Positions 12,201 to 25,000 of a stretch of DNA of 64,000 nucleotides are shown piece after piece. Source of the DNA: Breviolum minutum Mf 1.05b.01. Taxonomy: Eukaryota > Sar > Dinophyceae > Suessiales > Symbiodiniaceae. The DNA is taken from contig DF239031.1 in assembly GCA_000507305.1 (NCBI GenBank), forward strand, positions 186,001 to 250,000, read 5' to 3'. The notes below the pieces were generated by a model. The model was given only the letters and a program-made list of their open reading frames with translations. It was not told the DNA's origin and ran no database searches. Each line of letters opens with the position of its first letter. Position 1 is the stretch's first letter. Position numbers and translations under genes: made by a program.

Positions 12201-14287
12201 TATAATTGTTGAGATTCATTTCCTGTGCACAAACAGGTCAAGCACTGTATATCATAAATAGTCCATCCAAAATAGGAAAACAATGCCAAAACGCAGCCAT
12301 TTGATGCTATAGCTCAATCTCGATACCCTTCAGTCATTCCGTGTACCATCTTCGAATGGTTCGTGCCTCCACCTTTGCGCATTTTGCTAGGCACATGCTA
12401 CGCAAACTTCGCAGCCATCCGCTGCGGGGGCCAGTAAAGCTGCCGAACCCTACAATGACGCGATTGCAGCAGTGCACCGGGAACAAACACTCTACGAAGC
12501 CTGGATCATTTGGATCATGTTAAGTGTCAAAGCCTTGAAATTGGGGGAGTTAATAGACTTTTGAAGATTTTACCAGAAAGTGGATGGATTAAGATGATTG
12601 AACTTTCGTGACTTGACCAGATTTCAATAGATTTTATATCTTCAAGTGGCTATAATCTCGTTATGCTTCAGTCACATCATCTACGAACGCATTGAAGCGA
12701 GAGAAATTTGCTTGAGCCTTTTGTCGCCCACGCCTATCTTTCCTCATGGTGCGCAATGGAATTCTACAAACATGACCTGGAGAATTTCAGAATCCCTAGC
12801 AAACAGCAACAAGTTTTATGGGGGAAAGCACGCACACAAGTTTCGAGCATTGTTCAATTACTACTTCGCCAGTCTTGAATCAGAGACGAGACGACTATCA
12901 CAACCTGGAGCCAACATGGAATGAGATCAATTGTATACATTGTAGATGTCTTTGCCGCTGGTCAAATTACAGCGACTTCACACGATCTCAACACCAAAAA
13001 GGTAGCTTTTTGGAAGGGAAATCCCCATCCCCTTTCAGAAAAATCGAGGTTGGTGAACTACCTTGAATTGGTCCGAAAAAAAACAGCGCATGAATAGCTA
13101 GGGATGAAAAATCCAACGAAAACGGAGAGCTCTTCGGACGCCATCGTCGCTGCTCTTAGGAAACCCAAGCTTCCCAGCTGAGAGATGAGGCAGAAAGGCT
13201 GAAGGCAGGCGTCCAATCTATGGATCACCAGATGGAAACTTGACAATGAACCATTGAAGATGATAGAGATACTGAATTGCTGTTGACCATTTATGATAAT
13301 ATAGTACTGTATAGATTATTTTATGCATGTTGATTGACGGGAGATTATGACGATCCATGTTTTGGAATCTCAAGTGCGTGGGGAGCCTGCATTTGAACGG
13401 CGTATGATGCTGCTTAGCCAAGGAACTTTATGCCAGCAATCCTGCCTTGTCAAAAGTGATCCAAGCTCAGTCCCACGACTTGTTGGTGAAGTCCTTGGAG
13501 AAGGACAAACCATAGATGCATGGGTCACATGTAGAGATGAAAATACTTGAACAAACTTGTAGTGCAACATCAAAATCATACAGCAATGGTATTTCTCATG
13601 AGATGTTCACTTTCGACAGGTCAGCCACACAACAAATATCCAATGCCCAAGGTGGTTCCCTTTACACCACGGTGCCACAGGAGACAGCTGCAGAAGAAGC
13701 CATGGACAAAGCGCGAAGGGTAGGACAAGTGGTGCCCAAATATGCAGCTCAAGCAGCTACTGCGGTACTTCGAGCTTCGAACCTTTGGACCAAAAAGGGA
13801 TGGGGTTGTGGAATGTTAGGAAGCTAGGATGGTGAATCTTTCAAAGGATATGTTTTATAGTTATGAATTGTCATGAATTGTATTCATATTTGATTTTTGA
13901 TAAGTATAGTTGTGAACATAACTCTTATAGATTTATGTTGTTTACAGTTTACACTTGAAAATTGTTGAATATGCAAAAGACGCAGCGTTTGTGAAAAGAT
14001 AAATCACGGCCTGGTGTAGGATGCTTCTCAAATGGTGTGCCTTGCAAAGCAGAATGTGACCACGCAGGTAAGCATGGTTTGCAAATGTTTGCAAAGCAGG
14101 TTTGGCCATGTACTCCTAAAGATGACAGTGACATTACGGACTCTAAGTTCCACAGGTAAACCTAACATAAGATGCTGCTCCATGACAGCAGCTTTCGAGG
14201 ATCATGGGCTCGACGAAATGGATGCCTCCTGCCATGGCCGCTTCAGCTCCTGCCATGGCTATGGCCCCAGCACCTGCTGGAGCTTGA
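9290..14287 (+). CDS. Unrecognised Ala-rich coiled-coil protein gene
   Basis: A run of plus-strand exons with uniform composition. The upstream part is Ser/Cys-containing: about 9300-9398 (ARKGFTCNLSGVLAEVPTAQ, donor CAG|GTACAT) and about 9690-10029 (CPGECNDLDAATAV). Then follow about 10475-10578 (PSVSMPLDSSLLIEGAKPTT), 10884-11005 (Ala/Lys-rich, ALEAKVASAEAMAAAAEAKL), 11339-11458 (NLELAQSRGSLAAEIISEL), about 11681-11762 (VAEVKKAERELKEI), 11879-11995 (IAAQEATKEAIRQLQQEEEM), 12390-12510, about 13162-13220 (QLRDEAERLKAGVQSMDHQ), about 13430-13520 and 13620-13765 (MDKARRVGQVVPKYAAQAAT). The last exon reads AMAASAPAMAMAPAPAGA before a TGA at 14285-14287. Middle exons are predicted helical/coiled coil. 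No family recognised, and whether all exons belong to one gene is inference. Confidence 0.5.
9481..9522. repeat. Tandem duplication of a 21-mer
   Basis: Two perfect adjacent copies of a 21-nt unit beginning ACATATAAGTATATACTGTA, in an A+T-rich stretch between exons. Confidence 0.9.
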
Positions 14288-15085
14288 TACCGACACCCAA
14301 TGGTCACAAGCCCTGCATTGAAAAGGTGCTCCTCATGGGTTTTATGGCTATGACTGGGTATGACAAGAATGGTGTTTTTGAAAAATCATGCACATTTGGA
14401 ACGTGCCAAAATGTTTATCCAAAAAAGTCATCCCAATATATGCAATAATTGGTTCTCAACCATTGGCAGAAGGGGAAAGATGAAAGGCAGCAATTGCCTC
14501 TCGCCTGGCGGTTCATGTTGATGCAGTGTGTCGATGAATTTAGCATTGACGACTTGCCACTATCTGCAGCGTTTTGGGCCAGCACATCTTTGTAGGGAAG
14601 GGGATTTGCAGCAAAATTGCAGATTTTTTTGGGGATTTGCACCCAGACATTGCCTAGCTACAGTGACAAGAAAGCCCTATAGGTTGAACATGGGTTGAAC
14701 ATTGTGGACATCATTTTGATATTCAGCTTAGTTCTTGTTGGCCTTGCGCTTGGCAGATCTTGGCACTATGGAGGCTGGACATTTTGCCGCCACCAAAGGG
14801 TTAGTTCTGGGGTGTGCAGCACGTCCTTTTTTTGGAGGTGTATTTTTCCACATATCCTCTTTGCTGATCCTTGCTCTACATACATGTTCAGGTGGTCAAC
14901 AGTTTGTGAGTGATAAAAAGTGTATAGCTACAAACTTATTGATAGCATTGAATGGCTCCTTATGGGGGATTGATTGGCACAAGATCAAGGTAAAAGGATT
15001 ATGTCAAATGCAAATATGCTCTGACTAGTGCATGTGCAGTATATCAAAATCTGACGTGTCAAATGTCCATGTCTTGCTGAAGGTG
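14288..15085. other. Interval between two coiled-coil genes; nothing assigned
   Basis: Short plus-strand ORFs overlap at 14695-15028 but lack a motif. The 5' end of the next gene may be here. Confidence 0.3.
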
Positions 15086-18000
15086 AGTGCTCCTGTGAGT
15101 GTTCCCGTTTGGAGCGGCACACAGCCGTTGGCAAAGCGGAACACTCCGTTCCGATGCAGGAGACGAACTTGGAGTTTTTCGGGTTTTGGATGTGGTTTTT
15201 CGGGTCAAAAGTCATGAGTTGAGCCAATCAATCAATCAAATCCATGTCAGGACCCCATCTCAGCTCCAGGCCAGGAGCTGGTTGCTGGTTTTTTAATGAT
15301 GAGAAATGAGGTAAATACCCTTCCCGTTTATGTTTGAAATGGTGGTACCTCAACTTCTACACTATCCCCCCCTAATACATTCAATTGTTTTTTTTCCAAT
15401 TAACCTGTATGCCGATTGTGTTGAAGAGATCAAGTCTTTCCTTCTCCTTCATGTTGGGGAAGTGATGCTTCCCCCTGATCAGCCCAGAAATGAAGAGGAG
15501 AAGGATGTCAAGGTGCTGATGTGAACAAAGATGTTTGTGAAACCCACAGCTGAGCATTTTTAGGCGGAGCCATCGAAAAGCTCTTCAAACCGTGGTGCGG
15601 CAGTCGTCACTTCATTGACAGCCGTGAAGCTGTTGAGACGATCACAACGGGTTCGGGTTCCTTTGAGACTGGGTCCAGGTTATTGGTGGGAGTTTCTGTT
15701 CAACCATGGGAACAGTGTGCTATAGCGGTTATAGCGCTTCTAGTTCAACCTAAGTTACACTACTGACTACTGCAGCCTATCTGCAAATTTTCATCATTTT
15801 TTTCCAAATCTTATAGCTGTATAGCTAAGATGAATATTCTGAGACGGACCAGTCCTCCGAGATGCCTTACTTTGGCCTTGGGAAATTCAGCCCAGAAAGC
15901 CTCCTTTGTTGGGAAATGTTGGGAAGATGCCATATTTTACGGAGTATGCCAACAATTAGCGTTGACAGAATGCTGAAAAAATATGGGCGTTGTTTCTGTC
16001 AGCAAAAACACCTTAGACTTCTGTGAAATGGAGACTTTTGGCTCTGCCCACGGCTCAATGTAGCCACTCGAGCGATCTCACAGTCGTGGTGTTTGGTCAC
16101 GCCGCTGACAAGGTGGGAACGCGAGAATGGTTAACACAGACCGCACGGTGATTCGCCATTTTTTGATTTGTTATATATCTAAGTCTTCGTTTTCAGGACT
16201 GTGTGGCCTCGTGGCGGGAAAATGTTCAGACATTGCAACATGTTTATATACCAGCTCCATCCAGTTCCTAACAGTTATAACTATATAACCAGGTCAAGAT
16301 AAGTGAAGATATGCAAAGTATGATATGTATGTAATGTATGGACTGCCCAGGCCGTGCTTACTTCTTGTGTTTAAATTTGATTCACTTTCCATACTTCCTT
16401 GTCATAAGCAGTAAAGCCCTTCAGGTCCGATGATCGCGAATAGCGCGCAGAGAGCTTAGTTCCATCATGTTTCATAAAACCGCCAGAATGAAGGCGTGGA
16501 AAACACGATGGACCATCCAAGATTCGCTAGAATTTACTATTTGTTCAAGTCTTCAATTGTGTAAACATGTGTGATTTCTAGTGGCCATTGAACACCCAAG
16601 AAATATCACCATTTAGGGATCACATTTTTCGTCCCACCAAGGGGTCAGTTTGATGATGACCTCGATGGCAATTTGGACATTGATCCAGATGAGATCACAG
16701 AGGTAGCGGGATGGGATGGGAGATGTCTCACGAAATCTGATGCAGCATGTTTTTTGGAAGGAGATGGTTTTTTCGTACTGTCTATGGGAATTCGGCTCAT
16801 ACATTTTTTTGGGCCTGATTTTTGCAGATTTGCAATCAGAAGTCCAAAGCGTGTTCGCAACTGTCGCTTATTTTCATGCAGAAAGATTATGCTGCTATTA
16901 GTCAAGCCTGACTGAACTTCCACTTAAGACCTAAAGACATGGAATGAAACGTGTTGAACTGGACAAGCTCATTTTGTGCGCTTTTATATCTTAATCACAT
17001 ACTTTAACTTTGAACCCTTGTGGCCTTTTGACAGGTAGAAGTAGCAAGACAAAAAATCAAGCAGTTGATGCATGAGCAAGAACGTGCAATGGACTATGAA
17101 GACAGACTCACAAGGTCATATTGGAAATACTGTTTTTGTGGGATGACTTGTGGGAAAGCTTGGGGGAAGGATGGGGAAGGCACGATGTGGGCCGTGGCTT
17201 TTTCTTTGTGGGGGGGTTTGGTTCAAAGTGTATAACGACAATATGGGGCGATATGATGATCCTGCATCGCTGTGATACGCAGTACTGTGATCCCTGTGAT
17301 GGTAGCAACAATGAAGATGCTGATTCATGCTGATTCCTGATCAGCATCTTGGTCAGTGTGTGGGTCAACATGTTGATCAATATCATGATTATGATGTTAT
17401 CTAATGATAGCTATCTTGTAGTCAACGATCTCTGGCAGGAAGCTGCAGAGGCTAGATGCAGATCTTGCATCAAAGAGAGAAGAGGTTGAAGGCTTACAAA
17501 GGACCTCTTTCGAAATCTTGGGCAATTCCAACACCTTGAAGTTTACCTTGATCCTTGGGTAACCTTGGATAATCCACAGTCACTTGATGCTTCAGAGATC
17601 AGAACATTTCGAATGATCTGGTGACTCCAGTTGCCCATTGTGTTTTTGGATGTTTGGATGTAAAATCAAAGGTAACACTTGGACTATTGGCATGCAGCGG
17701 GGAAATGGATTGATGGATTGATGTGGTGACAATACGTATGTTTGCAGGATTGATTAGCGCCTAATATGTTGCATCCTTGTCGAAATCATCAAGTTCTATA
17801 GATCTGTGTCCAAGTTCCGGGAGCTTCGTCGATTCGCAAGGAGCCTCAATCTTGAGAGGAACAAGTTTGCTGAGGACCCGGTATCATCCGAGAGACTCAG
17901 GTCTTATGTCTTATAGTTGCAATTATATATCCTGTTATGTTTTGTTGGTGACATGGGTTTCGCCAGTTTTCAGCATCGGAAGACATAGCTGAACAAATGA

Positions 18001-20610
18001 CCGGCAATCAACGATTTCATTCACTGCAGTGTATTCTTTGAGGCAGATTGCTCGACGCTTGCAGGAATACAAGAGTGAGAAGAGGGAGAGGGAAACAAAG
18101 GCCAAAACCCAAGAAGAACGCATCAGGGAATACCTGACTGAGGTGCCATTGGACCGGCAATTTTTTTTGGTCAAAGTATCATCTAATCCCAGAAATCACC
18201 GCCAGGTGCTCTACACAAAGCCCAAGCAGAAGGACAAGAGAGGTGAATTCCACCTAGATACTGTTTTAGTGTGTCTAGGCTGAATCCCTTAATCCGTCAC
18301 CTGCTCCATGCTTAATATTTTTTCAAGTCAGAGACTTGAGCTATTCAAAGTTGGATGTGTACCGCACTAATGCCTGCTCACACCAATCTTGGCTGCACGT
18401 CGTGACTCACAATCACAATTCGGTGAAAACCGTTGAGCCAAACATGACAATTTCACACGGTTTCACCTGGTGTCACATGATTTCACGGCATTTGCTGATT
18501 GCATCCAGTGTCAACAAAGATGCAAATTGAAACTAAGGTCCTTCGTAAAGCCAAACGAGAGCTTCAGATATAACTTGGCCTTTAAAGTGGACTCAGGCAT
18601 GGCAAATGGCCAATGTTTTAGTGGCTGCAGTTAAATGCCATGACTCTCATGGGCAGCTGGATGGAGAGCTTGATCAAGAAAGAGAAGGGATGTTTCCGTG
18701 CATGTTTAACTTGCAATGACTGGGGACCTCCCCACACTCAATGTGCACAATGCAGGAACCACCATAGCACAGCTGCGGAATAGTGCCTGCAAGTGCGCCG
18801 GAACGGGTCAACATCCCACACCATTCATGGGTGTTCTGAGCCTCACCCTGCCTGGTGTGATAAAAATATCGGAATGCACTTTTTGGAGTGGATCTTGTAG
18901 GGCTATCGGCTATCAAAGTTGGCCTGAAAGGTTGATTTTTGGTCTAAAAGTGGACCCTGCAGTCTTACAGGTACTGGGGTGTGAGCTCTGAACATTTTAT
19001 TTTGTATCTTGGCCTCATTTGCGGGTGGGGCTGAACCGGGCAAGAAAATTGCAGTGACAAAGGTGGTGCACTTTCATCATTCATAAGGGTAGTCCACATT
19101 GTAGTGGGATGACAAGTGAACCCAGCATGCTAAAAGTGGTGAAAAATCCTTTGTTCAAGAGGGTGTACTTTCTTTTTTCAGAAACTTCTCTGCTGCAGCC
19201 TAGACCGGTCGCTTATGCGATGGGTGCGTCTCAAAGTGAGAATCAATGAAAATTCCAAAGATGCCTTGTGCATCACTGGTTCTCCCACTAGAATTCTCCA
19301 TTCATTATCCATTTATTACAGAGGGAATTTGAGTGTTTGTTTTGACTGATAGCCAGCTCATGGATCACTCAGGCGAACGATGGCCAACAACAAGTGTCAG
19401 GAGAGATGTTGTCGTGCAGGGGCTTGCAGAAAGGTGTGGATTTGACTTTGGATGATTCAAGACCAGGTAGTTCTCCATCACATTCCTGTAATGAACAAGG
19501 CATATATTTGACAGCATTCGCCTTCATGTTTCAGCTCTATGTGGAAAGCGAATTACATATGAACCTTGTCGCTACCCATGATGTGGCAATGATTTTCACC
19601 AGGATGACAACAATGTGAAGGACGGGAGTCGCGGCAGAGGATAGTTGCCGGTGTCATTCAGGTTACATATTGGATAACCATCCTGCAGTAGATGGACTAT
19701 GGAATGCTATGAGCTGAACTTTCCACAAAAGTGAAACATAGCATAGTGAAACTAATTTTATCACTTCGTACAACATGTGCGCCAATATTGTATTTGTGCA
19801 TATTTGTGCAGTATTTATTGATATTCTATGATATTCTATTTACTCCAGGATGGTTGCACTTAGTACCCCAAATGCCATGTGTTTTTCCACCGAGTCGCTT
19901 GACTTGAGGGCTGTTCAGTGCCAGGATTGTTTCAAACAGGGTGAGATTGCACAGCTACGCCTTGAAATGAAACGTGAAAGTGCAGAGCCACCCTCAGAAG
20001 AGGAGCTCAAGGCAGGTTGGCGAAAAAACTCTAAGTTTTGGTGTAGAAAGGTGAGAAGGTCGCAGGTGTGGAACCAACATCTCATGTTGTGTAATTCATC
20101 TTCATTTGCGGCAAGTTTTGGTGAAATTTAATTGCGGAGATGTGTGGACATTCTGAGAAAGATGCGACTATTCCATTGACATTCTTTGCTTCAACCATTT
20201 TGGACCTTCTGTTTGGAGGCCATTCAACCCAAGAGCAAAAAGCGGAATCTTGGCAACAAACCCCGCTGTTTGACGGAAAACAAGACATGACCGAAGACAT
20301 CAAGATGGATAGAGGATATGAATCGAGTGTATGACAAGCATCCTTGGCCCACCTGAGGGCGGGCAACCGAAGCAAGAGCGGAAAGCCACGTTACAATGCC
20401 GAGGGTGTGACTTGGCCCAAGTTGTCCAGTTGACATCATGTTTTCAATGGAGGTTCGCCATTAGAGATCAGAGGATCAGAAATTTCTGGATCTGAGGTTG
20501 AACAGATCCAGAAATTTGGTGAGAACTATGCCAATCAGCTCAAAAAGATACTTGGCACGAAGACTTGCAATTCCCAGAGCGAGATAAAGCTGCAACATGC
20601 TGCAACTTTC
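15086..20610 (+). CDS. Unrecognised coiled-coil gene
   Basis: The best-supported joint is 17035-17114 plus 17439 to about 17494, with donor AAG|GTCATA and acceptor GGCAG|GAAG. It gives one continuous charged helix (RQKIKQLMHEQERAMDYEDR, then LTRKLQRLDADLASKREEVE). Other likely exons are about 15555-15680 (IEKLFKPWCGSRHFIDSREA), about 16635-16700 (very acidic, DDDLDGNLDIDPDEI, reminiscent of an EF-hand loop but without the canonical glycine), 17785-17880 (KFYRSVSKFRELRRFARSLN), 18035-18150 (RQIARRLQEYKSEKRERETK), about 19900-20010 (GEIAQLRLEMKRESAEPPSE) and about 20490-20580 (EQIQKFGENYANQLKKILG). The function is unknown. The gene may be split in two or run into the channel gene that follows. 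Confidence 0.5.
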
Positions 20611-22049
20611 AAAGGCTCTTTCCAATGCCATTGGCATGTGCGAAAAGATTTCAGCTGCGGTTGTTGCCCGCCCTTTGCTGTATCGTTTTATAGTGCAAGG
20701 ATGGGTGGTGTATACTTTTTGCTGAAGCTCCGCGATAGCAAGCCATCGGAACATTCTGGGAAGATCAAACTTCGAAACATCCTCATTTACACTGTCTTAG
20801 CTACTTGGCTTCGCTTGGCTTGTGGTTTTTGCTTGAATCAAGTTGCATTTGAAGTGGGGATTTTAGTTGAGGGGTTCTGTTTCACTTACACTCATGAGCT
20901 TCAGCTTACGATTTTTTTCGTCTTCTGATACCTTTGGTTTTCTAATGATACGACCATACCATTGCTTCATTTGGGGATATTTTCCAAGATTGGGTCGCAG
21001 GTGAGCGGTTATTTTAGAAGGAGTTGAAGTACTGAGACTTGAGAATTTCTCCTGAAACTCACATCAAAGCATGAAATCAAGGAATTCATCAACATCCAAA
21101 ACATCCAAATATCCAGGATCTACGGTCACAACAGGAAAAGAAACACACATTTGATAATGCAACAGTAGGCAAGCTGACGAGTTTTACCATGTTTTACCGA
21201 GGTGATTTTGTCAGCCTATGTGTACATGGTTCGACGGCCAGTTGGTGAAGCTTATTGGTGTGCCAAAGGCATACAAGCCGCTTGGATGGTTCTGCTTCCT
21301 GCCCCTTTTTTTGGTGAGTCAGATCTTGTTGGGACCATTGCCTTGATGCTCTTGAGAGTTCCCCCATACCAAAGTCCTCTTAAAGTGATGACCTATCAGT
21401 TGTGTTTAATGTCACATAGCCAATATGTCATGTTTATGTTGTTTGAACTTTCCCCAAACTTGAGGATTTCCTACTGGTATCGACCCCACGCACTTCAGCA
21501 GCCACTGGAAGCTGTACTGGTTCTGCTAGCTTGGACCGTTCAAAGTGTGTACCAAGCTTCCAGGTCGGAAAACTCGATGAAACCGTGGATGTGGGTTTGT
21601 TGGTTGTGGCTGTAACTCCCTGGAACAAGTCCGTTACGACATTGGTAATGGAATGAAGGATTCTTGATTTTTTACTATCACTGCCAACCACTGCCACATA
21701 TAGAGAATATCATAGAATATCAATATAGCAAATTTTGATTACAATGCCTTCAATCACTGTTTGTCAAGTGACTCTGGAAGTCCAGAATATTAATCATTCT
21801 TTCGATTCCAGAGCTGCAGGCAGGAACCGTTGTTTACCACATTTAATTTGGAGGAACTCTTTGCAAATTTGCAAGCAGAAATGTCTTGTTACAAAAAGAA
21901 CATGCAGGACAGTATATATATATATGTATATTATATTTACGTAGCTATATATAGTCATTACATTGACATAATATTGACATAGGCCATACAATATGATTTT
22001 ACTAGTATGACGTACCTATCAGTATCCACTGTATATTTCGACACTACAG
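20611..22049. other. Unassigned interval before the channel gene
   Basis: A plausible exon lies at about 21478-21650 (SASLDRSKCVPSFQVGKLDE, then TVDVGLLVVAVTPW) and could be the N-terminus of the polycystin. The open frame at 20638-20928 contains hydrophobic segments, but its frame is uncertain. Confidence 0.3.
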
Positions 22050-25000
22050 GCTGCAACAGCAATAGTAGGACAAACCACCAAGTCTGGGATTTTTGTGACA
22101 AGTGAAATGTGGCAACAGGACGTGCAAACACAGGGTGAGATGTGGGATTGGTTGAACTACACCGTGCCAGAGCTCTTTTGGGTCTATCAACCTCCAAGTC
22201 CAACAATGGCCACCTACAACCAGCTCTTAGGCTATTTCTCTATTCGTGTACAGTACCTTGGCCTTTTGGAAAAGGTTTGTTTTGGGGAGCAACTGAAGAG
22301 TACAGTCACTGTAGGTGGATTTTCACCGTTGAGTCAGCTGTGATGCTAGAAAACCTAAGGAATGTGAAAGATCCAACGACCGCTACGGAGTTCTGTGCAC
22401 CTTTCCTGCAGGGGTTCTGCCTAACGGCCTTTGAAACTCTTCAAACTTGGTGTTGGGTGTAGAAAGCTCACACAACATGAATCAACCAATCTTTTCATGC
22501 TTTCTTGTGAACATGAAACGGGCATGGCAGTGCATATCGTGTGTCCACATCTTCATATATTTAAACCCCGACAGCAGGCCGATAGGATTCAAGTATGGTT
22601 CAATTCGCATCCTTGTTTCAGGTGAACAACGCAAAATTGGTGGATGAATTCAATCTGCGAAGTGAAACGAATGCAACAAGCATTTCTTGCTATCCGCGCT
22701 TCATCACTCAATCGAATCAAAGAACGGAAACTTACACAGACATCAGTGCATACTGGCAGATTCTTGGGTGGCAGTCTGGATTGAAGCTTTGTTACTGTGC
22801 CAGAAAATCATGAAAAGATTGTGGCTTGAAATAATGACGATTTGTTTGGATAAGTGATAATTGTTCCCAGTTTGGATGCATATATAGGCTATGGTGTTGC
22901 TGTTTAATGTTTTTCGCATGTTTTTCCTGGTGGAAATTCACCTCACCAAGGAATCAAACGATGGCGTCTCAAGGTGATTCGCTGGCAATTGTCAGAGGTC
23001 TTTCAAATCCTGGAATCTTCAGGCCCCGCGGCAGCGTCACATCATGTCGTCCTAAGTCAGTTCACTAAGCAGGTTAGATTTTTAGATGCATTGCGGAAAA
23101 GTCTGTAGAATATTAATGAACTTTCTGCATGCTGTGACTTGAGGGGCACCAGCATTGAACAGTCACAAGCTGTAAGATGTGACAAGTAAAACTGTCCTTT
23201 GAGCAGAAGTGTTGCATCGTTTCTCTTACACACTTTTCCGGCGTTTGTACAGAGTGCAAGACATAGCATTGATTTTTCCTTGAGTGCAGGGATCATGCCA
23301 GGATTGTTGACTGGTGCTCACCTGTTTCTGTCAGGTCCGCAAAGGAGAACCGGGCATCATGGCTGCAGATTTAGAGCTAGGGCTAGCAGGAAAGTCGTGA
23401 AGCCCATGTCATTGACCTCTTCCGAATCAGTAATTTGGAGATTGCTATTCCAAACTTACCAACTCTGATCTAAAAGTTTGAGATGTCGTAATTTCTAGTG
23501 GCGGAGAGATGTGAGTTACGCAGCTGGATATGCTAGATATATGCATTTATATATATTGTACTAGTCACTAGTCTTGATGGTTCAGAAATCCTGCAGCATT
23601 CAATATCTAGTGTAGCCCAAGATGCACAGGGTTTTACACATGTTAGGTTTTGCAGGATTTCTTCCATTGCTGTACCTTCGATCCAGCTGAGGATGGGCAT
23701 GGTATCTCCAGCATCGATGGCCTGATCTCAACCTATGATGCTAGTGGTTATAGCGTTGACTATCGCATGACGGTATCAGATCCAGGTGAAAACATACGGA
23801 ATCAGTATCGTCGCCCGGAATTTATTTCAATGGAGAAAGGGAAGGAAGAAGACGTGGGACAGAAACATATGGTGGTTTAGTATGGGATTTTCCTTTGGAT
23901 TTGCCTGAAATCTCAGGTTATTGTTGAATAATTTTGAATCAGGCAGATCAGACTTCTTGTCTTGAGTTCCTTCTCGTCAAGGAATGAAAATGGATGAAAA
24001 AGGTCAGTTGTTTTGGACCAGGCACATTTTTTGTTTTGGACCACGGCACGCATTTTTTGTTATTGCCAGCATGTCATTGCATTAATTTGCAACCCCCAAA
24101 ATTATAGAACCTACCATAGCCTTGGAATCGTGTTGAATGATGCCACTATCATTGGCTCCTCTCAGTCTCTTTCGCTTTAAACACCAAGGATCTGATTTGG
24201 AGAAACTGAAGGAAGCAGCATGGATTGGTACTGCCACCCGTGCCTCGGACAAACAAATCACATCAAATCACCAATCACCAATGCCATCGGATGTGTTTTT
24301 TTTGGGGGTTTGAGATTGTTGATGTTTTTTGGGATGTTTTTGCACAAGATTTCTGGGGAGGGGAGTTCTCGTGGAGTCGGATGAGTCGGATAAGATTTGC
24401 CTGTCCTTTTTGAAGGAAGAAGTAGCAACTGGTGACTTGCGTCCTGCAAGTCTTAGGTGTTGTGGTGATGTCCTTCAGCACCTATAACTACGACTACGAT
24501 GTTTGGACTTCAACTGCTCCTTGGCCACAAGTGCACCAAGGTCACCAAAGTGTGAAGAATAGACAGGAAAGTGTCACAATGTTTGGATAGCTTTTGACTA
24601 CAGACAGTCGTAGGTATTTATTATGTTATTAATATCTTTGCCGTTCGCCCGAAAAAGCTAGACGATTCTTTGTTGAATGCAACATATTCAATATGCGATC
24701 TACGGCAATGAGCAATTGAACATATTGAATTGAATGTCAATTTGCACCTAAGGATCTTCTTTTTGAGATTCCTCCTGATGGCGATTTGCTACCCAGCTTC
24801 ACCGTGAAGCCTTTCAAGCCTCGAGTCTACGAGACGAGAAGCTTGGCTTAATCAGTTGGTGTCAACGATGAAGGTGATCCAAACGAGACCCCGCAGGCCT
24901 GAGAGAGGTTGATGAATCACTTTAGTGTGCTTTTTTTGAGATTTAAGTTGAATTTTCTTGGCGTCAATACTAATCAATCCGTTGTGGTGGGTCAATCATT

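Noticed and set aside
19220..19249. ATG reading MGASQSENQ, like an N-myristoylation start
   Set aside because: Nine codons then a stop. An overlapping frame (SLDRSLMRWVRLK) is equally good and no downstream exon could be linked.
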